Source of the DNA: Isoetes taiwanensis
Lineage: Eukaryota > Streptophyta > Lycopodiopsida > Isoetales > Isoetaceae
Assembly (NCBI GenBank): GCA_021234155.1
Contig: JAJEKV010000054.1
Span: forward strand, 5,069,962-5,133,961
Direction: 5' to 3'
Length of the DNA stretch: 64,000 nucleotides
Shown piece by piece: positions 35,100-46,754 of the stretch. Made by a program: the position numbers and the translations under genes. A model generated the notes under the pieces. It made no database searches. It saw only the letters and a list, made by a program, of their open reading frames with translations, and was not told the origin of the DNA. Positions within the stretch are counted from its first letter, which is position 1, and each line of letters starts with the position of its first letter.

Positions 35100-35700
35100 T
35101 GCAGCTCGAGATGGCGACAAAATAAAAAATAAACTTATATTCTTTACCACGATCTGCAAATCAATATCTACAAAAGATGAGACAATCTAAGCAAAAGCCC
35201 TCTTCTCTTGCAAATAGGAAAACATTGTGGATTCACTGGAGTACCACTATTAGTATTCCTAACTATGCTACTGCTGCATTTGCAAGCTAACAAACTCAGC
35301 CAAGGTGCAGATTTGGCCAATATTCAGCAAGAGTTTTTTAGGTGATTTTACCATCCATTTTTATTGTCCAATACTTTTTGTGGAAGCAAACAAACTGCCT
35401 TTGCCTTACAACAAGAAACAGGGAACAACAAACGTCACAACAATGAGCTACACAGATGTATATATGGATGGCAATTTTTGACATACCGTTTATTTCATGC
35501 TTACAAGCTATGTTTCCTAGCAAAACTGACCTGTAGTAGGTCTTTTTGAGATGTTCCCTGAGATCTGGCTTCTACTTGGTTCCAGTTTATTAGAGGCCCA
35601 AACCCTTCATCAACCCTTTACCTAGGATAATTTCAGCAAATTCCATGCCTTGCCATGGCATTCTACATTAGATTTCTAACAAATCTCCCATTTTATTGGG
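35100..35700. other. No gene recognised
   Basis: Short frames only. It may contain the upstream intron of the CAMTA pseudogene, because a good polypyrimidine-AG acceptor ends at 35704. Confidence 0.4.
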
Positions 35701-35874
35701 GCAGATTCTCGTGAGTAGCAAATTTCTTAAGCGTGTTAAAGATCCATCTGACCATAGATGGTGTTGCATGTTTGGTGAAATTGAATTGCTAGCCAAATTA
35801 ATTGGTCCAGCCCAATACAATGCTGGGGTGGTTCAATTCTATGTCACATGTAGTGATAGAACTGCTCGCAGACT

Positions 35875-35879
35875 AACAT
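35875..35879. repeat. Left target-site duplication of the solo LTR
   Basis: AACAT; its partner is at 37667-37671. It lies inside the TIG-domain exon of the CAMTA pseudogene. Confidence 0.85.
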
Positions 35880-37666
35880 TGTGACGCTCCCTGAATATAT
35901 ACGACCCCCGGTCGTATACATACGGGGACTTTTCCCTCCCATGGCGACCATCTCGCCACGAGCAGGGCCCTCCATCTAACCCGGGCCGTCTACGTAGAGA
36001 CGCTCGGGTGAAGGACACGGAGGGGTCATTCGGCCCACACCTTCGATGGGCGCCTACGTCGCGGAAGCATGAATACAAGGGTTTAGCACACAGCATAAAT
36101 CATATACAAATAGCCACCACGAAGGGTGGCGCATCCATCTAAATCCATACAACAAAGAATATGCAGCTAAACTAAGAAAACTCCCAAAACCCAGGTTCTA
36201 CCCCGGCTCAGACTCTAGTGAGGAGCGACTGACGGCTGGGTCTCAGGAGATCAGCAGACCGAGTCTTGGCATGGCGTTGGCTGGCATAGAATATCGGCTA
36301 GGGTTGTCCACTCCATCCGCCCCTCCTGTGCACACTTTGCAGATGGGTCGATTCACGCTATGGCTTCGCTATAGCCTTCCGGAGACGCAGACTCTAGGTA
36401 TCACCCTTTGAGCCTACTCCAGGTTCATGACACCTGGTCCGATGAGGCAGGTCGGGGAAGCGTCCCCTTCCATGGTCACAGTGGTTCCATGGGTGAGCTA
36501 GAGAACGCGTGCCGCGTCAGCGACCCCCGCATCCGTACCCAACTTACTCACCCTAAATCTACTCAAAGTGCATGGTGCCCCATACGGGTCACACCACTGC
36601 ACCCAGGGAGTGTCAGACCCATACCCGGCCCTCCACGTGACCGGCTATCAGGCCTAGCCCACTGTAGGAGTCTCAGGAGCCTTTTATGTGTCCCTCGTCT
36701 GGTGCTAAGCCAGACCATAGCGTCTATGACCCGGTGGGCTCTTGTGCACAGGCCGAAACTAGTAGGGTGTTAAAGGAGTACTAGGAGCATTCTATACTCA
36801 AGCTCAGAGGCCTCTACCCCCCTTTAATCCCTGTTTACTGGAACTACTAAACTAACTCATAGAGACATCGACCCAAGGGGGATTCACTGTAAGTGCCATA
36901 CAATGTGCCTGAGTGACTTGTAGGGGGGTTTTTTCGACCCATTTCCATACGTATACGTAAGAGGTAGGGGGGTTTTTTGCCACTACTTGGGGTAAACTTT
37001 GTACGGAAGGGGTCGAATTTGCCTTTCAAGAAATCGGAAGGGGGTGTTTTTGATCACCCTAACACATGGCATACCCCCTTACTATAAGTGAACCCCCCGG
37101 GCATCGACCATCCCATAACAGAGCATCATTCATAATTGAAAAGTATTCCTAATTACCAAAGAAGGGTTAATCTCAACCAAAACTAGCCAGAAAAGACTAC
37201 TAGAGTATTATTCTACAATTTGCAAGTTAAACTACCACTAACCAGAGTTTCGGCTGGACCCGTTGTCAAGGGGTGCTTCCATAGTCTCAGATCTTTGGGG
37301 TAGCCCGGACAGTAGAGGGTGTCTTGGCGATTGGGGAATGTTCAGCAACTGTGCTTTGAGCGCTTAGCTGCTCCTTGGTGCTGGCTGGGTCGAAATTGGG
37401 GGCAGGATGGGGGTGGAGTTGCCTTTGGTGGCTCAGTTTAGAAACCCCCATGCTGGCCACTCAGGTTATGCCAAATGGCACCTTCCCACCATTAGGTGAC
37501 TTAATAGCAAGTATTTAGATAATTATCCTTTATAATTAATTTAACATAGCTAATTAAATCCCTTGTGGCCAACCCCCTAGGTTATCATACCCCAGGTGGC
37601 GTATCTATACCGAGTGACGTGTCAATATATTTATACGTACACCGTATAAATACTTGGAACGTCACA
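35880..37666. mobile_element. Solo LTR, 1787 bp, TSD AACAT
   Basis: It starts TGTGACGCTCC and ends GGAACGTCACA, a 7-bp terminal inverted repeat with TG...CA ends. Flanks are AACAT at 35875-35879 and AACAT at 37667-37671, a clean 5-bp target duplication. There is no PBS, PPT or coding domain inside, so it is a solo LTR left by LTR-LTR recombination. A paired GGGGGGTTTTTT motif occurs near 36906 and 36968, and TATAAATAC near 37645. The size suggests a large gypsy-type parent. Confidence 0.85.
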
Positions 37667-38019
37667 AACATCATAGAGGAACATCTCAAAGGAGGGATTT
37701 AGTGATGTAATTCAAGCTTTAGAGAAGGTGGAGGTGAAGTTGAAGGTGAAAGTAACAAGTAATGTTTTTTCCAAAGAACACATTCCATAAAGCCTTCTCA
37801 AGGTTATGTTAGAATGGAGCTTACATTGGTTTTAAGTGCCATTGATCCAAAAGGGAAGAGATGCTTGCATGCTTGATGCTTATTGCCAAGGTTTGCTGCA
37901 TATGGCAGCTGCACTTGGCTATGATTGGGCACTAAGCCCCATTATGAATTCTGGTATGGGTGTCAACTTCAGGACAATAAAGGGTGGAATGCATTGCATT
38001 GGGCCGCTTATTGTGGGAG

Positions 38020-39416
38020 GTAATGTGACTTACACTTCCCTCAATTATAGTTACTGCTGGAAAAGCTACACAGTCTTCTGTTCTGGGAGCATGCAATGGT
38101 GGTGGTGGTGGTGGTGGTTGTTTTTGGGAGGGGAGGGTTGTTGTTGGGAGAATTTTCTCAGTATTCCAAAAATTAGGTTGTGGCAGCTATACAACATCTC
38201 TCAAGATAAAATCCCCTCGTAAATTCAGAGCTATTTGAACTCTTCTACAAAGCACACTTCTGTTTCTGCAAAACAGATCAAGGATAACATCAGAGATTAT
38301 TCAAGAAAAAGCATACACAAAAAAAAAAATGAGAGCATACTTATGCAAAATTCAGTAAGACCTTTGTAGAAAGTTAACATGTAGAAGCATGGCAGACGTG
38401 AAAGCTTGGGTTTACACTCGATTCTTCGAACTCATTGCTTCAAATTAACTGTTTGATTTCTTTTGATGCTACTATTATCTTTGCTAAAAATCTTTCAGAC
38501 GGAATTAAAGACTGTAGTAATAAAATGTGTGCTTTATGATTGGAAATTACCTCTTGTGACAGTCATCTTTGACTAATAAAACAGGATTTCGAACTCTTCC
38601 ATATAATCTAGTCGGACTCCTTTGTGGATCTGTGATTCTCAGATTTCCACGGCAAAAAAAAAGGGGTTTCTAAGAAGGTTATAAAATTAACTCCGGTGCT
38701 CCCTAAGGAAGCTTAAGCTCCATCTCCGACCAAGCCTACAAAGGTTGAAAATAAACGCCTTCCGTTCCTCCTGCAAAAAAAAGCTAAAATTAACAAACCT
38801 CCAGCCAAAAGGCTATGCGAAGCCCCAGCTCCTGCTAAAAGATACGCATTGATTCTGCATGTGATGTTGCTCCTATTCGCAAGAGAAGGCCAACGACCCC
38901 AAGCTGCTAGTGAACGTCCTGAAAGTTTAGGGTCAGATCTGAAAACCAAAAAAGAAAATGATGAAAATAAGAAAATCAAACAGCTCAACTCGGCTAGGCT
39001 CCAGTCTTCCCAATCATAGACTTCAAATGCTGTATGCAGATTGGTCTTTCGGCAGGAGATGGGCGAACGGACTAGAAGTGGAGGCTCAAAGAGAGAAGAA
39101 AAAATTCAAAATTCGTGTTCGATAGTCTCCCGCAACGTATTCAATAGCCACAATCAGTGTCCCGCAAGCAGAGAGGGAACGCCGCATGCGGGGTACATGC
39201 GGCGTTCCGGGCACATTCCCCAACGCCTTGCCTTTTTAAAAAAGAAGATGTTTTACAGAGTACACAGGAGAAACAAAGTGTGTTTTGAGCTTCATTACCA
39301 AGAGAAAAATAAGTTCTTGCCTAACAAAATCTATGTTGCAGCCTTCAATGGCTACCTTGGTAGCCTACATGGCTGCCACCTTAGCCTTGGTGGTACCCCC
39401 ACCACTTTTGCACTTT
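38020..39416. other. Mostly unassigned; Lys/Pro-rich decayed frame and hairpin
   Basis: A GGT trinucleotide run lies near 38096-38119. About 38650-38890 on the plus strand keeps a Lys/Pro-rich coding texture (KVIKLTPVLPKEA, then APSPTKPTKVENKR) with a stop, unrecognised. A perfect 12-bp-arm hairpin, GGAACGCCGCAT-(9)-ATGCGGCGTTCC, lies at 39176-39208. Confidence 0.4.
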
Positions 39417-39421
39417 ATAAG

Positions 39422-39742
39422 TGTTAAGATCTAGCAGAGAACAAGGAAAGGATTCTATTCAACTGGAATAAAAAGAGTACAGACAGGTTGATCAAGAATG
39501 ATCAAAAGGAAATAGACAACAATGAAAGAACAAGTAAACGGAATTAGCAGGAGCAGGTGTAGGCGCACAGATCCAAAACTCTCCAAATTTCGGTGGTGAA
39601 CAACTCCTCAGGAGATCCCTTTTATGGACACGACCTGTAACAGATCTTCTAAATATGGAACATGGTTGAGATTGGGAATCTTTCCATTGGAACTGAGAAT
39701 CTCCAACAAACGTGTCTGAGTTGGCTCTGTTATAATCCAACA
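39422..39742 (-). repeat. Copia 3' LTR
   Basis: 321 bp, TG...CA, identical in length to the partner at 43849-44169. It follows the polypurine tract in minus-strand sense. Confidence 0.95.
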
Positions 39743-39751
39743 CCCCCACTT
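39743..39751 (-). other. Polypurine tract of the Copia element
   Basis: In minus sense AAGTGGGGG directly precedes the 3' LTR, the usual plus-strand primer of Copia elements. Confidence 0.85.
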
Positions 39752-39759
39752 AGAGCCAA

Positions 39760-42549
39760 TCAGCTTGACTCTGTATGAGCAGTTCCCCCACTCAGAGGCA
39801 AGCCAGTGGGAAGCAGACCAATTTGAGTGCAGAAGGCAGTGAATTTTGGGGAAGCGAGGGGTTTGGTAAGCATGTCGGCAGGCATATCTTGAGAAGGGCA
39901 GTAATGAATGACAATGTGGGAGTGATTAACGTGATCACGGAGGAAGTGAAAACGAAGGTCGATGTGTTTGGGGCGGCGGTGGTTGATGGGATTGTGAGCC
40001 ACAGCAATTGCACCTTGATTATCATTGTAGAGAGGGATCTGAGGAGGGATTTGAAGGTGCATAGAGGTGATAAGGGAACGGATCCAAAGAGCTTCGCGAG
40101 TAGCATGGGCAAGGCTGACATACTCAGCCTCGGTGGTAGAGAGTGCGGTGCATTGTTGCTTGGAGCTGGACCAGGTGATGGTAGATCCAGCAAGAGAGAA
40201 AATATAGCCGGAGGTGGATTTGCGGTCTTGGGAGTCTCCTGCCCAATCTGCATCGGAGAAACCAGAAATTTCAGTGCCCCCACTGCTGTGATAATGGAGA
40301 CCATGATTGAGGGAGCCAGCGAGGTAGCGTAAGAGACGTTTGAGAGCTACACAATGGGTCTGTTTGGGGGCATTCAAGAATTGGCTAAGCTTGCATACAG
40401 GAAAGGCTAAGTCTGGGCGGGTGGCTTGAGAAGCGAAGTTCACGGAGCCAATGATGGAACGGTAATGGTCACGAAAATAGAGAAAGTCAGGGGAGCAATC
40501 GGGATCAGTGGAAGTAAGTTGACAGTTGGGATCCATGGGTGTGGACGTGGGATTACAATTGATCATGTGATGGCGGGATAGGACGTCATGCAGATATTTG
40601 GTTTGGTTGAGAGAGAGAGTATGGCGAGCAGGATCATATTTGAGCTGTATACCAAGGAAGTAATGTGCAGGGCCAAGGTCTTTCATGGAGAAATGGAGTG
40701 AAAACTGGTGTTTCAGAGCAGGGAGATCCGCTTGGGAGTGAGCTAATATGAGGAGATCGTCAACATATACGGCGAGAAAAATGGGAAAGGGGGATGCTTG
40801 GAAGTACAAACTGGTGTCTGCAGGGCAACTTTGGAATCCAAGAGATTGGAGAGCGGTGTGGAGAGTGTGGTACCAAGATCTGGAGGCCTGACGAAGTCCA
40901 TATAATGCTTTATGGAGCCTGCAGACAGAATTAGGAGGAAAGGAGAAACCTTCGGGCGCTTCGATGTAGACTTCCTCCTGCAAAGAGCCATGAAGGAAGG
41001 CGTTTTGGACATCCATCTGATGGATGGTGAAGTGCTGAGTGACAGCATATGCGAGAAGGAGCCGGATGGATGAAAGCCGTGCAACAGGAGCAAATGTGTC
41101 ATCAAAATCAATACCTTCGATCTGACTGAAGCCTTTGGCAACGAATCGTGCTTTGAACCTCTCGATTTGACCATCACTGTTATATTTGAGTTTGAAAACC
41201 CATCTGCTTCCCACCACGGGTTGATGTTGAGGACGAGGGACCACGGTCCAAGTGCCATGTTGCTGAATGGAATCAAGTTCTGCCTGCATTGCTGCCTGCC
41301 AATGGGAACTGTAGGGGCTGGAGCGGGCAGCCTTAAGTGTCTTGGGCTCTTCAATGTCTTCAGAAATCTGCATAACATAGTCAGTACTCCAAACGGGAGG
41401 TCGGCGCTGACGGGTTGGACGTGCTGTGGGTGGAGAAGGGGAAGGAATGTGGGAGGCAGATGGAGAAGTTGGAGAAGGAGGGATTGATGGAGGAGGTATA
41501 GCAGGTGGAGCATTGGGAGGGAAGGTTTCCGGGGAATCTTCAGACACGATTTCAATGAAGGAGTGGGCAGTAGGGAAAGGGGTCAAAGTACAAGGCTCCA
41601 ATTCATTAAAGGCAGCGCTCGGACTTACAAGGAGGCGAGAATTGGAGATGTCAAAGAATCGGTATGCTTTGGAGATAGTACTGTAACCAATGAACATGCA
41701 GGGAAGACCTTTGGGCGCCATTTTTCCTGCATCTTTGTGAGGGACGAAGGCTTTGCAGCCAAAAACTCGCAGATGCCTGTAAGTTACCTTTTTTTTAGTC
41801 CACAATTCTTCTGGTATTGCATGCTGGATGGCACTATGAGGGGCAAGATTTATCAGATAAGTGGCAGTGGCAATTGTCTCCCCCCAAAATCGATGAGGGA
41901 CATGCATGGAAGCCAACAAGGTCCGAGCCATTTCGAGAAGGGTTCTGTTGGCACGTTCAACACGGCCATTCTGTTCTGGACAGTATGGAGCAGACAACTC
42001 GTGGTGTATGCCGTAGTGAGAGAGAAAGTGTTGGAAAGCATGGGAGGTAAATTCTCTTCCGCCATCTGTACGAAGAGTGAGGATGGAACTGGCTGTGAAT
42101 TTTTCAGTGAAGGCTTTGAAGATGGTGAAGGATTGAAAAGCATCACTTTTGCGCTTTAGAAGGTAGGAGAAAATCTTGCGAGAATAATCATCAAGAAGGA
42201 CAAAAATATAACGGGCTCCTTCATATGTTGGAGTGCGAACTGGGCCAATGAGATCAGCATGGACGAGTTCAAGTCGGCGGGAAGCATGGGATGATGAGGA
42301 TGGGAAAACAGACCGGGTAACTTTGCATTGCAGACAGGCATTACAGGGATGAACAGAGGAATTTGGTAAAAAGCAAATGTGACCAGCTTTGATGAGATAC
42401 TCCATGCGAGCGTGACTGATATGACCCAAACGTTGGTGCCAGAGAGTGTGATGATCTTGAGTGATGTGAGCAGCTTCTTCTTGCGGTTGGAGATGATAAA
42501 GATTGCCTCGACGAATTCCAGAGAGAATACACGAACCTTGAGAATCCAT
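39760..42549 (-). CDS. pol: Copia pol: integrase, reverse transcriptase, RNase H
   Basis: A 929-codon frame. Integrase: an HHCC zinc site (LWHQRLGHISHARMEYL, later CNACLQC) near residues 36-72, then the core DDE from DLIG (about 95), DGGREF (about 162) and PEQNGRVERA (about 196). RT: MDVQNAFLHGSLQEEVYIE near 515 and YVDDLLI near 592, both intact. RNase H: GFSDADWAGDSQDRKSTSG, TEAEYVS and DNQGAIAV, with DMLTKPL near the C-terminus. All catalytic acids are present. It lies in the same frame as the upstream gag-protease ORF and is separated from it only by a TAA, so it was one polyprotein. The integrase/RT/RNase H order is diagnostic of Copia. Confidence 0.95.
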   Translation of the reverse strand: MDSQGSCILSGIRRGNLYHLQPQEEAAHITQDHHTLWHQRLGHISHARMEYLIKAGHICFLPNSSVHPCNACLQCKVTRSVFPSSSSHASRRLELVHADLIGPVRTPTYEGARYIFVLLDDYSRKIFSYLLKRKSDAFQSFTIFKAFTEKFTASSILTLRTDGGREFTSHAFQHFLSHYGIHHELSAPYCPEQNGRVERANRTLLEMARTLLASMHVPHRFWGETIATATYLINLAPHSAIQHAIPEELWTKKKVTYRHLRVFGCKAFVPHKDAGKMAPKGLPCMFIGYSTISKAYRFFDISNSRLLVSPSAAFNELEPCTLTPFPTAHSFIEIVSEDSPETFPPNAPPAIPPPSIPPSPTSPSASHIPSPSPPTARPTRQRRPPVWSTDYVMQISEDIEEPKTLKAARSSPYSSHWQAAMQAELDSIQQHGTWTVVPRPQHQPVVGSRWVFKLKYNSDGQIERFKARFVAKGFSQIEGIDFDDTFAPVARLSSIRLLLAYAVTQHFTIHQMDVQNAFLHGSLQEEVYIEAPEGFSFPPNSVCRLHKALYGLRQASRSWYHTLHTALQSLGFQSCPADTSLYFQASPFPIFLAVYVDDLLILAHSQADLPALKHQFSLHFSMKDLGPAHYFLGIQLKYDPARHTLSLNQTKYLHDVLSRHHMINCNPTSTPMDPNCQLTSTDPDCSPDFLYFRDHYRSIIGSVNFASQATRPDLAFPVCKLSQFLNAPKQTHCVALKRLLRYLAGSLNHGLHYHSSGGTEISGFSDADWAGDSQDRKSTSGYIFSLAGSTITWSSSKQQCTALSTTEAEYVSLAHATREALWIRSLITSMHLQIPPQIPLYNDNQGAIAVAHNPINHRRPKHIDLRFHFLRDHVNHSHIVIHYCPSQDMPADMLTKPLASPKFTAFCTQIGLLPTGLPLSGGTAHTESS

Positions 42550-42564
42550 GATTTGACATTGCTG

Positions 42565-43740
42565 TTAATGGAAGTTGACTTGATAACCAGAATCTGTAAT
42601 CTTGCTGATGGAGAGAAGACTCTTTGTTAGCCCTGGAACATGAAGTACATTGCGAATCTTACCATGAGACCCATTTGGAAGTGAGAAAGAGATGGTGCCC
42701 ATGCCAATGCCTTCTTGCTGGGAATCATCTCCTAAGCGAACAATGCGAGGAAGTGGAAGGGATTTATAACTGAGAAAGAAATGGCGATGGGGAGTCATAT
42801 GTGAAGTAGCCCCTGAATCTAAATACCAGGAGCTAGTAGTGTGTGAGATGGAAGAATCTTCAGAAGAGAACAGATACTCAAGATTGGGCAGATCGGGCTC
42901 TTCTTCATCATCAATGGTGAGATTGTTTCGTTCTTCAACGGGATGAGCTTTGGGAGGATTATGAGATGGTGGCGTGGCAACTGGAGTGGGTAACAGAGGA
43001 GCAGTGATCACTTCTTTACAATCACGAGCATAGTGACCCATTTTCTGGCATCTGAAGCACTGAATATGATTTTTATCAGTCTTGGGCTTGCGGGAAAAAG
43101 AGGAATTCTGAGGTCTTTTAGAATTCGCAAATTGCAAGGATTCTTCTGTAGATGCTTTTCCCTTCCTTAAAGTTTCAAGAAGCACACGGTCAATAGTATC
43201 ATCAAAACTGAAATCTTCAACTTTACCTTCCAAGAAAGTAACGAGATGGCTGAATGATGATGGCAGGCTATTGAGTAAGACACAAACTTTCTCATCTTCA
43301 GAAATGCTAGCTCCTGTGGCAGCCAGATCGTCAAGCAAATCTTTCATGTTGCGGATGTGAGCATCCACATCCTCCCCTTCATGCATCTCCATGGCATGCA
43401 ACTTTTTTCTGAGTAATACTCTGTTAACAGCAGTTGTGGAAGCATAGCGCTTCAAAAGGATTGCCCAAGCCTCCCTGGCAGTGGTTGCGTCCTTGACACT
43501 CCCACAGATAATGATCCTTGCCTTCAAATCCCGAGCTGCATGTGAGGCAGGGTCCTCTTCAGCTTCTGTTTCCCCTTCCCCATGATCCTCCTGATTCACG
43601 GGTTTCACTATTTGCCAGAGATTCTTATCCTGCAGAATCATCTGGATTCTCCATTTCCAGAGGTGGAAATTTTTGCCCTCAAATCTTTCCACAAGCTTCC
43701 ATTCAGTTTGACCTCCTTGTGCGCCTCCAACGGAATACAT
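42565..43740 (-). CDS. gag: Copia gag and protease
   Basis: 391 codons from the ATG at 43738-43740. It has a UBN2/gag-like capsid (WKWRIQMILQDKNLW near 29; MEMHEGEDVDAHIRNM near 117), a CCHC nucleocapsid knuckle CFRCQKMGHYARDC at residues 228-241, and the aspartic protease motif WYLDSGATSHMT with DSG at 308-310. It ends LSISKITDSGYQVNFH and then TAA (42565-42567). The downstream frame continues without shift into integrase. The stop is more likely a point mutation than programmed readthrough, because Copia elements usually encode one polyprotein, but its context (TAA CAG CAA) leaves this open. Confidence 0.95.
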   Translation of the reverse strand: MYSVGGAQGGQTEWKLVERFEGKNFHLWKWRIQMILQDKNLWQIVKPVNQEDHGEGETEAEEDPASHAARDLKARIIICGSVKDATTAREAWAILLKRYASTTAVNRVLLRKKLHAMEMHEGEDVDAHIRNMKDLLDDLAATGASISEDEKVCVLLNSLPSSFSHLVTFLEGKVEDFSFDDTIDRVLLETLRKGKASTEESLQFANSKRPQNSSFSRKPKTDKNHIQCFRCQKMGHYARDCKEVITAPLLPTPVATPPSHNPPKAHPVEERNNLTIDDEEEPDLPNLEYLFSSEDSSISHTTSSWYLDSGATSHMTPHRHFFLSYKSLPLPRIVRLGDDSQQEGIGMGTISFSLPNGSHGKIRNVLHVPGLTKSLLSISKITDSGYQVNFH

Positions 43741-43764
43741 TTTTTTTTTTTTTTTTTTTTTTTT
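43741..43764 (-). repeat. Poly(A)24 leader directly before the gag ATG
   Basis: Plus strand T24; in element sense, 24 adenines abut the gag start codon. This is slippage-prone sequence and could act as an A-rich translation leader. Confidence 0.9.
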
Positions 43765-43834
43765 AAATGAAAGTGAATGCGTAGAGAAGACTAAGAAATG
43801 AGATGCGGCTTAGGCGGATGGGATTAGCAACGAC

Positions 43835-43848
43835 GTGGGCCCATAACC
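43835..43848 (-). other. Primer binding site for an internal (half) initiator tRNA-Met
   Basis: In element sense GGTTATGGGCCCAC directly follows the 5' LTR. It is complementary to GUGGGCCCAUAACC, the anticodon stem-loop of plant initiator tRNA-Met, and not to a tRNA 3' end. Drosophila copia uses an initiator tRNA-Met fragment in the same way. Confidence 0.8.
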
Positions 43849-44169
43849 TGTTAAGATCTAGCAGAGAACAAGGAAAGGATTCTATTCAACTGGAATAAAA
43901 AGAGTACAGACAGGTTGATCAAGAATGATCAAAAGGAAATAGACAACAATGAAAGAACAAGTAAACGGAATTAGCAGGAGTAGGTGTAGGCGCACAGATC
44001 CAAAACTCTCCAAATTTCGGTGGTGAACAACTCCTCAGGAGATCCCTTTTATGGACACGACCTGTAACAAATCTTCTAAATATGGAACACGGTTGAGATT
44101 GGGAATCTTTCCGTTGGAACTGCGGATCTCCAACAAACGTGGCTGAGTTGGCTCTGTTATAATCCAACA
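43849..44169 (-). repeat. Copia 5' LTR
   Basis: 321 bp, TG...CA, with TSD ATAAG immediately outside at 44170-44174. It differs from the other LTR by about 7 substitutions and no length change. Confidence 0.95.
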
Positions 44170-44174
44170 ATAAG

Positions 44175-44784
44175 ATGAGTTGGCATTGCTACCTTGCTGT
44201 GCAACAAAGCTTCCCATCTGTGTCATGTGGCCCGTGTAGCTTGAAGGTGTTCATTTTGTTGCTACATAAGTTTTACGCTTAAGCGCGCAGCCAATGAACA
44301 CCCCCTATGTCAAATAGAGGAGTTAAAAAAAAAGGTTTAACCCTTAGTATTAAAAGTTGTTGCCTTTTAAGTGCGCCACCCTTCCCAATCTACCCATGAC
44401 TTTTCAATTTACCTTTAAACCGAGACAGGGAAGAAAGAGCGCCCACTTACAGGGTATGGCTCAATTCTTTTTTTATTTGGGTTTCTTGCACTTAGAAAAG
44501 AGCAAATTTGAATTATATACGATCAACGTTTCTGGGGCATTCTCGATTGCAGCTATTCTTTAACTTGTAAGCTAAATTTTTTTTTTTGTTATGCTGTTGG
44601 TTTAACATTATCACGTCAGTGTTTGAGCATTAGTTAGTCATTAATTCTTACCTCAGCTAATTAGTAGGGACATAATCTCAAATACACAGACGGATATAGA
44701 CATATAGTCTAGTTTGCCAAGAGATAAAAGGGATTATGGCAAAATATGATAAAGTTTTATTATAGAAATGCTGATAACAGTGGA
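44175..44784. other. No gene recognised; downstream region of the GST gene
   Basis: AT-rich, with short homopolymer runs. The GST 3' UTR and poly(A) signal are expected at its right end on the minus strand. Nothing else is identifiable. Confidence 0.45.
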
Positions 44785-46660
<1,876 letters not shown>

Positions 46661-46754
46661 TTGCAATAATAAGGGTACCTACACACCATGGGGTTAAATT
46701 AAAGTAAATTTTAAGATAACCAATTGTTTGTTATGCTAAATTAAGGTTGTTTTT

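Larger units (their letters stand above)
28950..35100. mobile_element. Candidate DNA transposon: zinc-protein gene plus DFAENY-type transposase-like gene
   Basis: Two convergent, intron-rich genes (29108-30617 plus, 31284-34850 minus) fill this interval with little spacer. The minus gene encodes a protein with acidic-residue motifs of the kind seen in integrase-fold transposases, and the plus gene a small zinc-binding protein. This two-gene compactness suggests one mobile unit. I could not identify matching terminal inverted repeats. The right flank near 35018-35076 contains AGCATGGGTG...CACCCATGC as a local inverted repeat. Limits and mobility are inferred. Confidence 0.4.
35705..38019 (+). 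pseudogene. CAMTA: CAMTA transcription factor fragment (IPT/TIG to ankyrin), split by a solo LTR
   Basis: CAMTAs are calmodulin-binding transcription activators with CG-1, TIG, ankyrin and IQ regions. The 5' piece (35705-35879) reads VSSKFLKRVKDPSDHRW, CMFGEIELLAKLIG and VQFYVTCSDR, the end of the TIG domain (family: CMFGEVEVPAEV...FYVTCSNR). After the inserted LTR the same frame resumes at 37672. Near 37836-38019 come LLHMAAALGYDWALSP and GVNFR, then, after a +1 shift, WNALHWAAYCGR, the signature CAMTA ankyrin block, followed by a GT donor at 38020. Stops near 37675 and 37790, and the shift near 37983, make it nonfunctional. CG-1 and IQ parts are absent here. Confidence 0.85.
39422..44169 (-). 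mobile_element. Ty1/Copia LTR retrotransposon, nearly intact
   Basis: 4748 bp, with two 321-bp LTRs (39422-39742 and 43849-44169) flanked by ATAAG (39417-39421 and 44170-44174). The LTRs start TGTTAAGATC and end ATCCAACA on the plus strand. I count 7 mismatches between them, so insertion is fairly recent. Internal order on the minus strand: PBS, poly(A) leader, gag-protease, integrase, RT, RNase H, PPT. The only coding lesion found is one TAA between the protease and integrase segments. It is the best preserved mobile element in the window. Confidence 0.95.

Noticed and set aside
36408-36773. 121-codon plus-strand frame
   Set aside because: It lies within the solo LTR and has no recognisable domain.
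35880-37666. A DNA transposon with TGTGACG/CGTCACA inverted repeats
   Set aside because: Only 7 bp are inverted, ends are TG...CA and the TSD is 5 bp, which fits a solo LTR better.
39775-42630. Plus-strand frames of 80-200 codons across the Copia element
   Set aside because: They are antisense shadows of the conserved pol frame; no independent start context, domain or codon pattern.
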